Assembly (NCBI RefSeq): GCF_000227115.2
Contig: NC_016485.2
Coordinates: 1,402,025-1,466,024, forward strand
Source: Naumovozyma dairenensis CBS 421
Taxonomy: Eukaryota > Ascomycota > Saccharomycetes > Saccharomycetales > Saccharomycetaceae
DNA length: 64,000 nucleotides
Reading direction: 5' to 3'
Shown: piece after piece, positions 1-10,315 of the stretch
Layout: each line of letters begins with the position of its first letter
How positions within the stretch are numbered: position 1 is the first letter of the stretch
The notes under the pieces: generated by a model
The model's input: the letters and a program-made list of their open reading frames with translations, nothing else
The model's database searches: none
Told to the model about the DNA's origin: nothing
Translations under genes and position numbers: made by a program

Positions 1-2
1 AA

Positions 3-385
3 GCTATTGCCACAGATAAAGACTATTATAAAATCATGGGATTATCTAAAGATGCAGCTGCAAAAGATATCAGGAAAACTTACTTAAGTTTAACTAAGAA
101 ATTCCATCCAGATAAGCAAGGTCAATTATCTGAAAAGGAACAAAAGAAAAATCAAGAAAAAATGTCCGCCATTAACGAAGCTTATGAAGTATTAAGCGAT
201 GAAAATAAAGGAAAGAATATGATTTGAATAGATCGGGTAATCATAATCAAATGAGACATCCTCCTTTCAATGGTGGTGGGGATAATTTTAATAAGATGTT
301 TAGAGGAGCTGGTGGTCATAACAGAGCTAGAAATGGCTTCCCATTCGGCGGTGGTAGTAATTTCAAAATGAATTTTAATTTTTAG
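3..385 (+). CDS. JEM1: Jem1-like ER J-protein, 3' end only, apparent one-base frameshift
   Basis: The reading frame is open from the left edge and encodes a C-terminal J domain: DYYKIMGLS start, HPDK signature, then NEAYEVLSDENK. S. cerevisiae Jem1 is an ER-lumenal Hsp40 partner of Kar2 needed for nuclear fusion and ER-associated degradation, and it also carries its J domain at the C-terminus. The annotated frame stops at 225-227. One base out of phase from about 210 the expected tail continues (KEYDLNRSG, then a Gly/Asn-rich tail ending FKMNFNF) to a TAG at 383-385, so one base appears to be missing in the A-run at 207-210. It converges on PSF2, as JEM1 and PSF2 do in S. cerevisiae. The 5' part lies outside the window. 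The family call is firm; whether the shift is real is open. Confidence 0.88.
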
Positions 386-474
386 AAAATTTAAAAAGAT
401 TATAGAATAAATCCAATATATATATATAAATATGTATGTATCGCTAGCGTTACTTTTTTTTTCTTTTATTGCTT

Positions 475-1149
475 TCAACTGAAATTAAAATCTTCTTCAT
501 CATCTGCCTCATTGGCATTGGATTCTCCGTGAGCTGCACTGTGTAATTCTCTTAGTTTATCCATAATATCGATAATAAATGGTCTTAATTCATTAATCTC
601 CAATACACTTAAATTATCCAATTGTAAATGTGATTCATTCAAATACTTCAAACCCTTTAAGACTTTCAATTGTCGTATTTCTCTTAAATCTTGTATTCTG
701 TTCCTTAATTCGTGAACTGGATCATGGAAATCATCTGGGGCCTTACCAAACAATAATTGTGCCAAAACTAGCCAATTCCACGGTAGTTTACTAAACCTAT
801 CCTCATGCTTCTTCTCATATTGAATACTTTGATCTAATGACCTTATAGTTAACCAGTCTGGTGCTATTATACTACATTTTGATTGTTGTTTTAATAGTAA
901 CGCTATCCATAAAGTGACAGTTGTCGTTTGCATAGCAACCATATTATTCAGAGGAAAATCCTTTGTAGTGATTAATTTCCAATTTCGTCTTGAAGTGTCA
1001 TTATGTCCTTTATTATTATTATTATGATCTCGATGGTTTATCCTTTGACGTGTGGTTATACGTGGGAAAATCTTTATGGGTTCATTCTCAACAATGAATT
1101 GAATTTCTTCTGGAGAGAAGGTTTCTTGTAGATGTTTAGGCAATGACAT
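475..1149 (-). CDS. PSF2: GINS complex subunit Psf2 (DNA replication)
   Basis: This 224-residue protein begins MSLPKHLQETFSPEEIQFI and continues ENEPIKIFPRI, the very conserved Psf2 N-terminus. GINS (Sld5, Psf1, Psf2, Psf3) joins Cdc45 and Mcm2-7 to form the replicative helicase in the nucleus. The length is close to the roughly 213 residues of the S. cerevisiae protein. The extra residues are mainly an Asn/His-rich insertion near residues 40-52, in a loop variable in the family. The second half is helical, with a Pro-Val-His-Glu-Leu helix, and ends in an acidic tail. It is convergent with JEM1 and divergent from ARG2, the order YJL073-YJL072-YJL071 of S. cerevisiae. Confidence 0.95.
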   Translation of the reverse strand: MSLPKHLQETFSPEEIQFIVENEPIKIFPRITTRQRINHRDHNNNNKGHNDTSRRNWKLITTKDFPLNNMVAMQTTTVTLWIALLLKQQSKCSIIAPDWLTIRSLDQSIQYEKKHEDRFSKLPWNWLVLAQLLFGKAPDDFHDPVHELRNRIQDLREIRQLKVLKGLKYLNESHLQLDNLSVLEINELRPFIIDIMDKLRELHSAAHGESNANEADDEEDFNFS

Positions 1150-1444
1150 TCGATATTATCATGGAAATATTACCTCGAGACAGCGTATTATCTTTTCTCA
1201 TTGTCACTTTCAGTAAATTATCGTCATTGTCATTATCATTATCTCTTTTATGTTTGCTATATATATTTTTCAATTCTTCATGAAAAATTCCATAATGAAA
1301 AAAATCGTAAAGCAATCATCGATGACTATAAACTACAAACAATTAATACGCAAGTCCTCGAAAAGCAATTCTTCCTTCAATAATTCAGTACATATATCAA
1401 TTGGATTTACGCCTTAATATAATCACCATATATGTGCCCAAGTT

Positions 1445-3136
1445 ATGTGGAAACACATCTTTTCAAATGGTCTAAGATACGAACAACAAAATGCATCCTC
1501 GAAGAATTTGATTCTATCAGTCCTTAATACTACTACAACAAAACGTGAAGCTAAAGACTATTTGACCAAATACACAAATGAACAAGAAACTATAAACCAT
1601 TGTCTTTTATTTATCCGTCATTTGCATGCATTCCCCACACAAACTTTGTCAAAATTATCCAATTCTATAAAAAGATTAAGAATGTTGGGATTGAGACCTA
1701 TTTGTATTGTACCTCCTACTACTGCAAAATTAGTTACACAGCATTCAGAGATATTAGATAAATTATTAACTGATGCTGAATTGCATCCTTTACACTTCAA
1801 AGAAGGTCTTTCTAAATCAAGAACTGGTCTTTTCCATTCTGTCTTGTCATCAGAATCCCAATTGTTCGATGGGACAATTGTAGATATGGTCCCCATTATT
1901 AAACCATACATTTATAATGAGGAAACTGCATCTGAATATATGGCACCAAATGTAGTAAAGTTTCTTGATCATTTATGTCAAAATGTAACTACTCATATTG
2001 ATAAATTTTTCATATTAAATCAAATTGGTGGTATCCCATCTATAGAGAGAAATGAGAATGCACACGTCTTTATAAATTTATCACAAGAATATGAAAAACT
2101 AGCCTTAGATCTTAAGAAAGAATTGAAATATTTGGCAAAGAGGGAGCCAGAATCAAGTGATTTACTACATAGAATGGAACTTTATGCCAAAGAAGAACAA
2201 ATTGTTAGTATGGAAGGGCAATTAAATGAACATTTACAAAATTTACAATTAATGGATGCAGTATTATCGAACCTTTCCACGACCGCTACAGGATTAATAA
2301 CTAAAGTTTCCACTGCAGCATTATCATCAGATAATAAAAATCCTTTAGTGTATAATGTATTAACTGATAGATCATTGATTTCATCATCGTTGCCAAGATT
2401 CAAAAATACTCGTCATAATCAATATTCACATCCTGATTTACATTTCCACCCAACTAATCTCACAGAACAAGATCCTGTCTATGTCACTACCGTCTTCAAG
2501 AAGGGAATTCACACAAGGATTTTCGATTATCCAACTTTGACCCAATATAATACCACTGGATTACCACTTGAGTTCCATATTAAATCCACAGGAAGGTCGA
2601 TCCCCAATTTAGCACCGGATTTAAAATTAGATTTACTTAAATTGGAAAGAATCATAAACGCATCGTTCCGTCGTAAACTTGATTTGGAGGATTATTTGAG
2701 AAGAATAAATGGTAAAATTGCTTCAATTATTGTACTCGGTGATTATGAAGGGATTGCAATCTTAACATATGAGGGATCCAAAGAGAAACCTTTCATTTAT
2801 TTGGATAAGTTTGCCGTTATGCCCAAGATGAAGGGATCATTGGGTATCTCTGATATTATTTTCAATATAATTTTCCAAAAATATCCTAATGAAGTCGTTT
2901 GGAGAAGTAGGAAGGATAATGTCGTGAATAAATGGTATTTCCAAAGAAGTGTTGGGGTGTTTTCACTCTCTTTGAATTTGGATTCTACTGCTTCATTGAT
3001 TGATCAAAAGGATAGTATATTTAATTTATTCTATTATGGAGATCCTGATAATTCTGATAAGAAATTTAAAGATGTTACGAGATTAAAAGAATATGCCAAA
3101 TATGTAAGAGATATTCAACCAAGTTGGCAAAAATAA
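1445..3136 (+). CDS. ARG2: Mitochondrial N-acetylglutamate synthase
   Basis: The 563-residue product matches fungal Arg2, which transfers acetyl from acetyl-CoA to glutamate in the mitochondrial matrix, the first step of ornithine and arginine synthesis, in complex with Arg5,6. The N-terminus is basic and hydroxylated with few acids, consistent with a targeting signal. An amino-acid-kinase-like region follows (about residues 50-380). The C-terminal part (about 400-560) is the NAT/GNAT domain, with the acceptor-site stretches LGDYEGIAIL, LDKFAVMPKMKGSLG and VVWRSRKDNVVNKWYF. The chosen ATG gives a length close to the 574 residues of the S. cerevisiae protein. It shares a roughly 300-bp divergent promoter region with PSF2 and converges on the YJL070C homologue. 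Confidence 0.95.
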   Translation: MWKHIFSNGLRYEQQNASSKNLILSVLNTTTTKREAKDYLTKYTNEQETINHCLLFIRHLHAFPTQTLSKLSNSIKRLRMLGLRPICIVPPTTAKLVTQHSEILDKLLTDAELHPLHFKEGLSKSRTGLFHSVLSSESQLFDGTIVDMVPIIKPYIYNEETASEYMAPNVVKFLDHLCQNVTTHIDKFFILNQIGGIPSIERNENAHVFINLSQEYEKLALDLKKELKYLAKREPESSDLLHRMELYAKEEQIVSMEGQLNEHLQNLQLMDAVLSNLSTTATGLITKVSTAALSSDNKNPLVYNVLTDRSLISSSLPRFKNTRHNQYSHPDLHFHPTNLTEQDPVYVTTVFKKGIHTRIFDYPTLTQYNTTGLPLEFHIKSTGRSIPNLAPDLKLDLLKLERIINASFRRKLDLEDYLRRINGKIASIIVLGDYEGIAILTYEGSKEKPFIYLDKFAVMPKMKGSLGISDIIFNIIFQKYPNEVVWRSRKDNVVNKWYFQRSVGVFSLSLNLDSTASLIDQKDSIFNLFYYGDPDNSDKKFKDVTRLKEYAKYVRDIQPSWQK

Positions 3137-3256
3137 AACAGTAAGAAGCTACTTGCCATCATTCGCATGTAAATATGTATAATTTATGATGTTCCTTAAA
3201 GTATATATACATATATAAATGCAAATCATATCATTATGTCTTTTATCGTTAAATGT

Positions 3257-5929
3257 TTAATGTAATTCGTTTTTAATGAAATGCCATTCTTGATCCCATG
3301 TATTCTTTCTATATTGTCTTCTTATCGTTGGTACATTATGTTTAATTCTTGTATCTGATTCATTATCAAACCATTCGTCCACCATTCCAATAGTATCTTT
3401 ACCGAATGAATCATTTGTCTTATTGACATTTATTCCAGACCAATGTTGTTTATAATATCCATCATATCCACTACAAATGACACTTGTTCTTGCGAGTTCA
3501 CATAGATCTGCTGCATTCAAAAGATAAATACTAGCGGCAACACTAAATTCTTCAATGATGGGTTCAGAAGTATATGATGAATTATAAAGGACTGAATTGG
3601 ATGATATTGATAATTTGAATCCCATTTTGAACATATTCATAAATGGATTTTGTGTATAATTTGTTTGTTCTCCTAATGTTATATCTCTTGAACTACGTAC
3701 AAATGATGATGTTGAAGAAGAAGATGGAACGACAGTTTCAGTTACTGATGGATCATATTCTAATGGTGATGATTTGGTTTCTGTTCTACCAGAGTTAGAT
3801 TTAAAACTTTGCAACATAGAAGTCGATAAGGAAACGGATGATAAAGGTGCTGTTATTATTGGTATTTGGAATAAATAAAAAATATAAGGAAGCATAATTG
3901 ATGAATCCCAAAGTGACTCACCGTTGAGGAGACCACCATTACAGAGGAGCAAATTTGCTACTAACGATTCTATTTGATCATTATATGAAACAGTTTCACC
4001 AAATTGCGAAGTTCTGTTTGGGGAAGGAGAACAATAACTTCTTAATGTAAATGTATTCTGTCTCTTGGATATTCTCTTATTATTCAATTTGGATATTTTT
4101 TCAAAAATGTAATACATATAATGAGCAATTGTAGGATTATCACCAGACGCGGTCCAATCTTTAGGAGAACAATGCAAATCTGTGAATTCCTTCCAAATAT
4201 AAGAATCTTTTTGTTTGACAACTAATTCGATTGAACAAACGTTAGTGAGAAAATATTGGAGTTCCCAATTCTCATCATTAATAGAAGTTAATACTGGATC
4301 AAAAACCATATCTAAAAATTCTTGGAAATTTTGAAGTCGTTTCTGTTGGAATAAAGTAGTATATATTCTAGAAATTTGAACATTCCATCTAATATTATAA
4401 GAGATTAACTTCCATTTAATTAACCAACGGGAGAATTTGGTCCACCAACTATCACTATCTACAGGATAAAATTGAAAATCAATTGACATTTGAATCAATT
4501 GATATTTAGATTTTTCCAATGGATTCACTACATATCTAATCAACAATTCAGCGAAATATTCACCTTCAATGAAATTATCGAAATTTAAGAAAGTCTTTGT
4601 TAAATAATAAAATCTTTTCTGTTTACATGGCAATTTGGTCAAGTTAATGGAATCTGGTATTAAATGGAATTCCGGCAAATAAAAATCATTATACCATTCT
4701 AAGAATTCATCATCAATCACTTTCAACCCAATGGACATTGGGTCACTAGTCTCGTTGCCAGTTTCATCACACGTTGTTTCAAATAATTCTTTCAATGATA
4801 ATTTTTCATTTGTCCCTTCATTGAAATATACAATTCTATTTGGTTCCAAATTAATTTTTTCCCATATAAATTCACTTAATTGTCTTTGAGTGAAACATCC
4901 ACTTAATAAAAGATCTCTATCAATTTTCCTACAATTATAAAAATCTCTATAGGGAACATTTTTATTTTCTAAGATTTCAGCTTTTGAATTCAAATATTGA
5001 AATAATTCAAATTTATCTAGTAAATATTGTAATCTTTTTTTGGCAATTTCTTTCAATTTATGTGATTGAATAGTCTCTATGACGAATTTGAAATCATTTC
5101 TAAATTCTTCAAATGTTGGTATATTAATTGGATTATATTGTATGACTTCATTATTCTTATTATTTTTATCATTATCCAAATGATGGGACTTCCTATGACG
5201 TGATAATTCTTGTTTATATAGATCCAAATCAAACCTTTCACCAGAATAGTTGATTTTTTTCCCATGACTTAAGAACGCTGGTACAGTAGATTGGGTAGTT
5301 GTATTATTATTATTGCTGTAGTTGCTGTTTGAAATGTAAGAACTTTGAAATGAAGGATCGTATTCGTACCTCCAAAATTTGGGTAATGGTTTTGGATACA
5401 GTAACCAGTTTGGCAAATCATTTGAAATATTAGATTTAGCATCTTGTTGTGATGAAAGGATGTATTTCGATCTTAATTCAATTAAAGATTGTAATGGATT
5501 ATTTGACTCACCAACGGTATCCAAATGGAAATTGGATGCATCTGTTGGTACATCACTTTCATAATGATGATGAGGATGCTTTTGACTTTGCTGCGGGGGA
5601 AGGAGTCGGTCCAAAATTGTTTTCTTAGAATTTGAGCCTTGCAAGATGAATTTATTTGCTTGCTCTAACGGATCCAAATACATAGGGGACCCCAATAACA
5701 TTTGTTTATCGAAACTAGTGTTCAAACTTATCATATCCATATCGTCAATGGAACGAGGTTGAGGTGCTTTATAATTATGTTCAGCGGCTGCTTGTTGTTG
5801 TTCTTGTTTCCATTCATGTATAGCTGGTAACGAGAGTTGAGTATGTCTTTTCAGTTCCTGGATTAGGATCCCACTCTCTTCAAAGTCATCTAGTATCATA
5901 GATGGTCTTCTATTCAATGTCTGCGTCAT
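3257..5929 (-). CDS. AMP deaminase-like protein (YJL070C family), probable pseudoenzyme
   Basis: This 890-residue protein is the positional and sequence homologue of S. cerevisiae YJL070C (paralogue YBR284W), a relative of AMP deaminase of unknown function. Residues 1-300 are poorly conserved with Asn/Gln-rich tracts. From about 300 it can be aligned with the AMP deaminase TIM barrel. Where AMP deaminases have the zinc ligands HxH (sequence DTHIHA) this protein has DRDLLL near residue 340. Where they have the catalytic STDDP it has SSNSV near residue 775, followed by the well-conserved SEPIIEEFSVAA. The metal and catalytic residues therefore appear lost while the fold is kept. A regulatory or scaffolding role is inferred; no deaminase activity should be assumed. 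Confidence 0.88.
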   Translation of the reverse strand: MTQTLNRRPSMILDDFEESGILIQELKRHTQLSLPAIHEWKQEQQQAAAEHNYKAPQPRSIDDMDMISLNTSFDKQMLLGSPMYLDPLEQANKFILQGSNSKKTILDRLLPPQQSQKHPHHHYESDVPTDASNFHLDTVGESNNPLQSLIELRSKYILSSQQDAKSNISNDLPNWLLYPKPLPKFWRYEYDPSFQSSYISNSNYSNNNNTTTQSTVPAFLSHGKKINYSGERFDLDLYKQELSRHRKSHHLDNDKNNKNNEVIQYNPINIPTFEEFRNDFKFVIETIQSHKLKEIAKKRLQYLLDKFELFQYLNSKAEILENKNVPYRDFYNCRKIDRDLLLSGCFTQRQLSEFIWEKINLEPNRIVYFNEGTNEKLSLKELFETTCDETGNETSDPMSIGLKVIDDEFLEWYNDFYLPEFHLIPDSINLTKLPCKQKRFYYLTKTFLNFDNFIEGEYFAELLIRYVVNPLEKSKYQLIQMSIDFQFYPVDSDSWWTKFSRWLIKWKLISYNIRWNVQISRIYTTLFQQKRLQNFQEFLDMVFDPVLTSINDENWELQYFLTNVCSIELVVKQKDSYIWKEFTDLHCSPKDWTASGDNPTIAHYMYYIFEKISKLNNKRISKRQNTFTLRSYCSPSPNRTSQFGETVSYNDQIESLVANLLLCNGGLLNGESLWDSSIMLPYIFYLFQIPIITAPLSSVSLSTSMLQSFKSNSGRTETKSSPLEYDPSVTETVVPSSSSTSSFVRSSRDITLGEQTNYTQNPFMNMFKMGFKLSISSNSVLYNSSYTSEPIIEEFSVAASIYLLNAADLCELARTSVICSGYDGYYKQHWSGINVNKTNDSFGKDTIGMVDEWFDNESDTRIKHNVPTIRRQYRKNTWDQEWHFIKNELH

Positions 5930-6914
5930 AGTCTAAAGTTGAGTTAAGGTTGTTCTGAATTTTACTATCAAGTATGTAGAGTTTAGAACTAGAAACTCGA
6001 CGTCATATATGTCAGTTGTTGTTATGAAATTGAAGACTATTGTTTCACCTTAGTCAGTTTCTTTATGTAAAGTGATTTTCAAATGTACTTACTTACTACT
6101 AATATATATCTACAATACTCCTTTATAGTTTGAAATAGGGTTGTTGTTATGTCCATTGTTATAACCGCGCACATATATATATATATATATATATAGTAGT
6201 GACGCCCATAAAGTTAGATAGTCTTCGAAAAGTGACAGAAAACAAAATATAACTTGTCAGAGTTGCTGTTGTGACAGAAGATACTTTTCACAAGTTGTCT
6301 ATGAGTTAAGGCACCTTCAAAATTGTGAGTTGTCTTAATAGACTTTAACGGAACACAGTTCTTTAGATTACCCTTATGTTTTTTATACTGACTGTCTGCA
6401 ACACTATCCATACATTTCTTCAAGGAATTGCTGGCAGGGGATCATTAATGTTATTCATAGATTTGGTCTTCAAGTTGATAATCGAAGTGTAAAGACAGTA
6501 TCATAGTGTTGGTGTTGGTATTTATTTTAGACAAGTCCCTCTGGAGACATTCTGGCGCTCTCTCGTTCTTGTGAGTTAAATGAATAAATATATATATATA
6601 TAATTATGTTAAAAGCATATGGGAGGTATATTTCTCGTTTGTATGCTCATAAAATTTATTAGTATATTTCATCACATTGTGTTACATATACGACATGAGT
6701 TAATATAATAATTAATAGAAAAAATAATTGGAATCAAACCAATATGAAGTGCCCACTTCTAGATGTTGTTAACCAAATAGTGTAGAGATCTAATCAAATA
6801 TAAGTTGGAGGAAATTGTCTGTCGCTAAGTATTTGCAATGTTAAAAGCACGTACAAGTTCGAACAAAAAAAGGGCTGTTATATAACTTATGATTAGGATG
6901 AGTACGTTAAGCCT
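5930..6914. other. Gene-free AT-rich intergenic stretch
   Basis: About 1 kb upstream of the YJL070C homologue with no convincing ORF. It holds a long alternating TA run at about 6174-6195 and a shorter one at about 6590-6602. A 69-codon minus-strand ORF at 6214-6423 has no recognisable features. This is the left edge of a block absent from the S. cerevisiae YJL070C-YJL069C junction. Confidence 0.6.
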
Positions 6915-7342
6915 TTAGAATGGAGGTGGTACAACTGTAAATAAATGTGTATTTTTTAAGTAATTTCTGATAGATGTTATTTGTTTGATACATTTAGCCA
7001 TAAACGGTTTCAAATAGACAAGCATTCTTGTAAAAATATGCTCCTGTTCAAGCACGTACAAAGTGTATGCAGCTATTAATCCACTAAATAAAGCATTAAA
7101 TGTGTAGTATGAAAAACGTTGTGAGTGTCCCAAACAAGATCTTCTTCATCTGATTTCGTTCTCTTAAGGAATCCTGACGGACATTGTTGCTCAATTGTTT
7201 GCGACAATATGTGATGTAATAACCATGATATAATGATCGCAGCGATGTTCACAGTCAATGTTGCCTTCCCGTTACGAACGAAAGTGGTTGAAACTAATAA
7301 ACCGCCGAGAGGAGTTCCCAGAAGTAATAATGGTTCTTTCAT
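6915..7342 (-). CDS. Possible small membrane protein split by a one-base frameshift
   Basis: Two overlapping minus-strand ORFs (7342-7076 and 7133-6915) read through as one product of about 142 residues if one base is added to the three-A run at 7132-7134. The first part has hydrophobic stretches LLLLGTPLGGLLVSTTFV and VNIAAIIISWLLHHIL; the second has ALFSGLIAAYTLYVL followed by a basic amphipathic tail ending VVPPPF. Hydrophobicity suggests two or three membrane segments. I do not recognise the family. The smooth continuation of character across the join argues for a genuine gene with a recent shift or sequencing error, but without a homologue this stays tentative. Confidence 0.35.
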
Positions 7343-8156
7343 TCACGAGCTTAGCAAAATAAGGTAAGTTCAGTTCTTTTTACTGTTATTGTTGCTGGTG
7401 TGTGTCACAAGATATAGCTTTAACTACGTACGTAAGGTTAGAATATTCTTTGAAAAGTCTTCTTCGGTTTAAATACAACGAACACCACACAACAAGACAG
7501 TCCTTGCCATTGCACACAATGTGTGTGCTGAAGTAGTTGCTAAGGGCACATATATAACATCCCATAAGGAAAATGATTGTATCGATAAGTGCCCCATGGA
7601 GCCATGATGGAGGCCTGGCTGCTTGCTCAACTTTCTGCAACTTCATGTCCCATCTGGGTACTTTGTTAAGCTTTCCTCAGCCGGACGGAGTTCAGGCCCG
7701 AGATGCAAATATCATTTGCATCTTAGCTCAGTTGTTAATGCGGAACATTTTTGTATTTCCTTTATTAATGTTAATTTCACATCCTTTGTTTGTTCTAACT
7801 ACTTAATAATTCTTTCTGCCCATTAAAACACCTAAGAACGAGTTTTCATGTATGTTAGAGGATGATTGGGGTTGAAAAGAATAATAGAATGGAACATGTT
7901 ACTGTTTCTCGTGAAGATGGTGAAATTGCAATTATTGACCTTCTGAAAAAGACGATTAAAGACGAGCTAGAGGAATACAGGGATTTTTTTCTTTCTAATC
8001 GTCCTTCAAATGAGACAGGTTACTATTCTTTTGTCTATAATTTTGAGTCATTTTAATACACTTCAAAAAAAAGCAGCTAGACATCATTGAGTTTTATAAT
8101 ATTTCGGTTTTTATATTAGAAGTACATAGATAGACACTAATACATAAGTATGTTTT
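7343..8156. other. Intergenic stretch with short unassigned ORFs and a palindrome
   Basis: This region carries several short ORFs of no recognisable family, among them a 64-codon plus-strand ORF at 7862-8056. It also has a perfect 10-bp inverted repeat with a 3-base spacer at 7701-7723 (arm AGATGCAAAT). The part around 7590-7740 is visibly richer in G+C than its surroundings. No tRNA or LTR was found in it. Confidence 0.5.
7862..8056 (+). CDS. Short hypothetical ORF, 64 codons
   Basis: The ORF begins MIGVEKNNRMEHVTVS and is rich in charged residues, with a predicted amphipathic helix (IDLLKKTIKDELEEYRDFF). The composition looks protein-like rather than random, but I do not recognise the family. 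A GTATGT splice-donor-like hexamer lies just upstream at about 7851, but no TACTAAC branch site was found in a matching position. It could be a fragment of a decayed gene. Confidence 0.25.
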   Translation: MIGVEKNNRMEHVTVSREDGEIAIIDLLKKTIKDELEEYRDFFLSNRPSNETGYYSFVYNFESF

Positions 8157-10315
8157 TCAAATCTTGGTGACTACAACTCGATACAATTCTTCTAGAATTG
8201 GCTGTAAGGGATGATTAATGTTATTCATTGATTTACTCTTCATAAATTGAAGATATGCCTCTTTTGATAATTCTTTAAAATCAATCCGTTGATTATAAAG
8301 ATGATAAAAGACTCTGTTGGCGAAAAAGGCTAACAATGCCTTTTCATATTTTAAGCTAATAACCAAAAATGGTACTTTACCCATAAACTGATCAAATGGA
8401 ATCTCAAATAATAAAATCATATTTTTAATAATGTTTTGCAATTGTGTCAAATTCAAATCATCAATCTTATCTACCATTAATAAATTATACAATTCCTTCG
8501 TAACATCAGGACGTGTAGATCGGACGATGTTAAACGTTAAAGCTTCCCTTAAATCGCCCACTATAATATTTATTTTTTCTTCCAAAAATTCAATCTGCGA
8601 GGCTTGTAAGTTGCTATACTCTATCTTCTCCATTTTTTCCTTTCTTTCTTTCCCTAACATATCATTAGCAATGTTCAACTCATTTATCTTGTCAACATAT
8701 TTTCCATTCAACGTTTTGACATTCTCTGTGGATTCATTGAGTTGCTTTCTTAACTCCAAAAATGTATTACTAATGATATCTGCTTGTGTGTCTTTTAATT
8801 TTTTCAAGTCATCAATTAATGATTGTTTGTCATTAAGTAGATTGAAATTTTGTGCCCTCAATTCTTCTAGTTTTTTTTCATTTCTAGATAAATCTGTTTG
8901 TAATTCAGATAATTTACCATTTCTTTCTTCAATGCTGTCTTTATATTTTTTATTAAGTCCCTCTAACTTTTCAAGCTCTGAATTTTTAATTTCTTCTGAA
9001 TTTAAACGTTGATCATACTTTTTTTGAAGATCAACTATCTTTTCTTTGTAATCATCTATCTCTTTTTCAAATTTATGTAATTGATCATCCACATCCGCTG
9101 TATAAAATCCACCAACTTCATATTTCTGGGAGAATCTAAGACTTAAATCAGTTTCTTTTTCTGAAAAGCATTTAACTATAATAGGACCAATATCATATTC
9201 AAATAATTTTAAATTCTTCACAAACGATTCAATATTATTATACCCAGTTATTGCCCTTTGACAAGAAGTTACATATCCCTTTTTTTCCTCTTCTAATTTT
9301 GATTTATATTCAATAATTTGGTTCTTGAATTTTGTTTCATATCTTTTAGCTAATTGACATTCTAATTCATGGACTGTTTCTTGAATTCTTTCACCAAATA
9401 ACGCTTCTTTATTTTCAAATACTTTTTTAGTATTTTCAAGTTCTTCACTTAACTTACTCATTTGACTAGTGTAAGTTTCCTGACACAATAAAAATTTACT
9501 TTTGAAGTCATTCAGTTCCTTTTCCTTTTCAATTAATTGTTGATGTAAATTTTGGTTTGACTCTTCTTCCTTTTTTAAATGTTTACTTAGTTCCAGTGTT
9601 TTTTCCTGTTCTTTAACCAAATCTTCATTTTGAAATCTTTTAATGTTGCTGTCATCAAAGATTCCTCCTGGTAAGACATTTTCGCTTGTTACAATCATGT
9701 CAGTGGCAGTAATAACACCAGAATCATCCTTTGTATACTTTTTTGTCAAATTAACCATATTTGTTTGGTCCCCATTAAAATCGACAGAATTTTGAGTTTT
9801 AGTATCTTTTTTTCCAACAACGTCACAAATGGAATTGTTCTTAACTGGGGTTATTTTACTCTCTTCATCATCATCACCTTTGATGACACTGTCAGCATCA
9901 TTTGCTATTTCCCCTACATCTTTATCATCACTCATCTCTGCTGCAACGGGACGAGTGTCTGTTGAATTATTAATAGTAACCCCAATAGACTTCATTGATG
10001 ATTTTGAAGAAGGCTTGGTATTCTTAATTTTACCCATTAAAGTTTCTGGCAAAATGAAATTACCAGGAATTCTATTTTTGAAGGTGATTGGAGACCAACG
10101 ACAGATTGAGTTCTATGATAACTTAATGCGCTATCATTAGATCGAACTGACATTTGTTTACGAGAATCAGCATCATCATCTAGATTAGTGTCTTTCTCAA
10201 TATTACTTTCTTGACCATTATCTTGGCTTAGCATTGAGCTTTGTGATTTCGTTAGAGGATCAAATTCATTCTCTTCATTATCGTTGTGACTGAACCAGGT
10301 CAAAGGGAAGCCCAT
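8157..10315 (-). CDS. CNM67: Spindle pole body outer-plaque protein Cnm67, apparent one-base frameshift
   Basis: The C-terminal 130 residues match the globular domain of Cnm67: TRPDV, LLMVDKID, NLTQLQNIIKN, IPFDQF, LKYEKALL and INHPLQPILEELY all have counterparts at the same spacing in my recollection of the S. cerevisiae protein. Before that comes a long coiled coil (about residues 240-590) and an acidic, Ser/Thr-rich N-terminus. Cnm67 is the spacer of the outer plaque; its C-terminal domain binds Spc42. The gene is read as two ORFs (10315-10037 and 10052-8157). They join as one product of about 719 residues if the five-base T run at 10075-10079 (plus strand) had six. ADY3, the duplicate of CNM67, is the alternative assignment. 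It is divergent from SPC42. Confidence 0.82.

Noticed and set aside
1201..1383. 60-codon ORF in the PSF2-ARG2 promoter
   Set aside because: AT-rich random-looking product (Tyr/His/Phe-rich) in a short divergent promoter.
5930..7300. Point centromere in the AT-rich gap
   Set aside because: No CDEI (RTCACRTG) with a CDEIII-like TTCCGAA at 80-90 bp was found.
8431..9012. 193-codon plus-strand ORF antisense to CNM67
   Set aside because: It mirrors the codon pattern of the coiled-coil gene on the other strand and has a Ser/Phe/Leu-rich, antisense-like composition.
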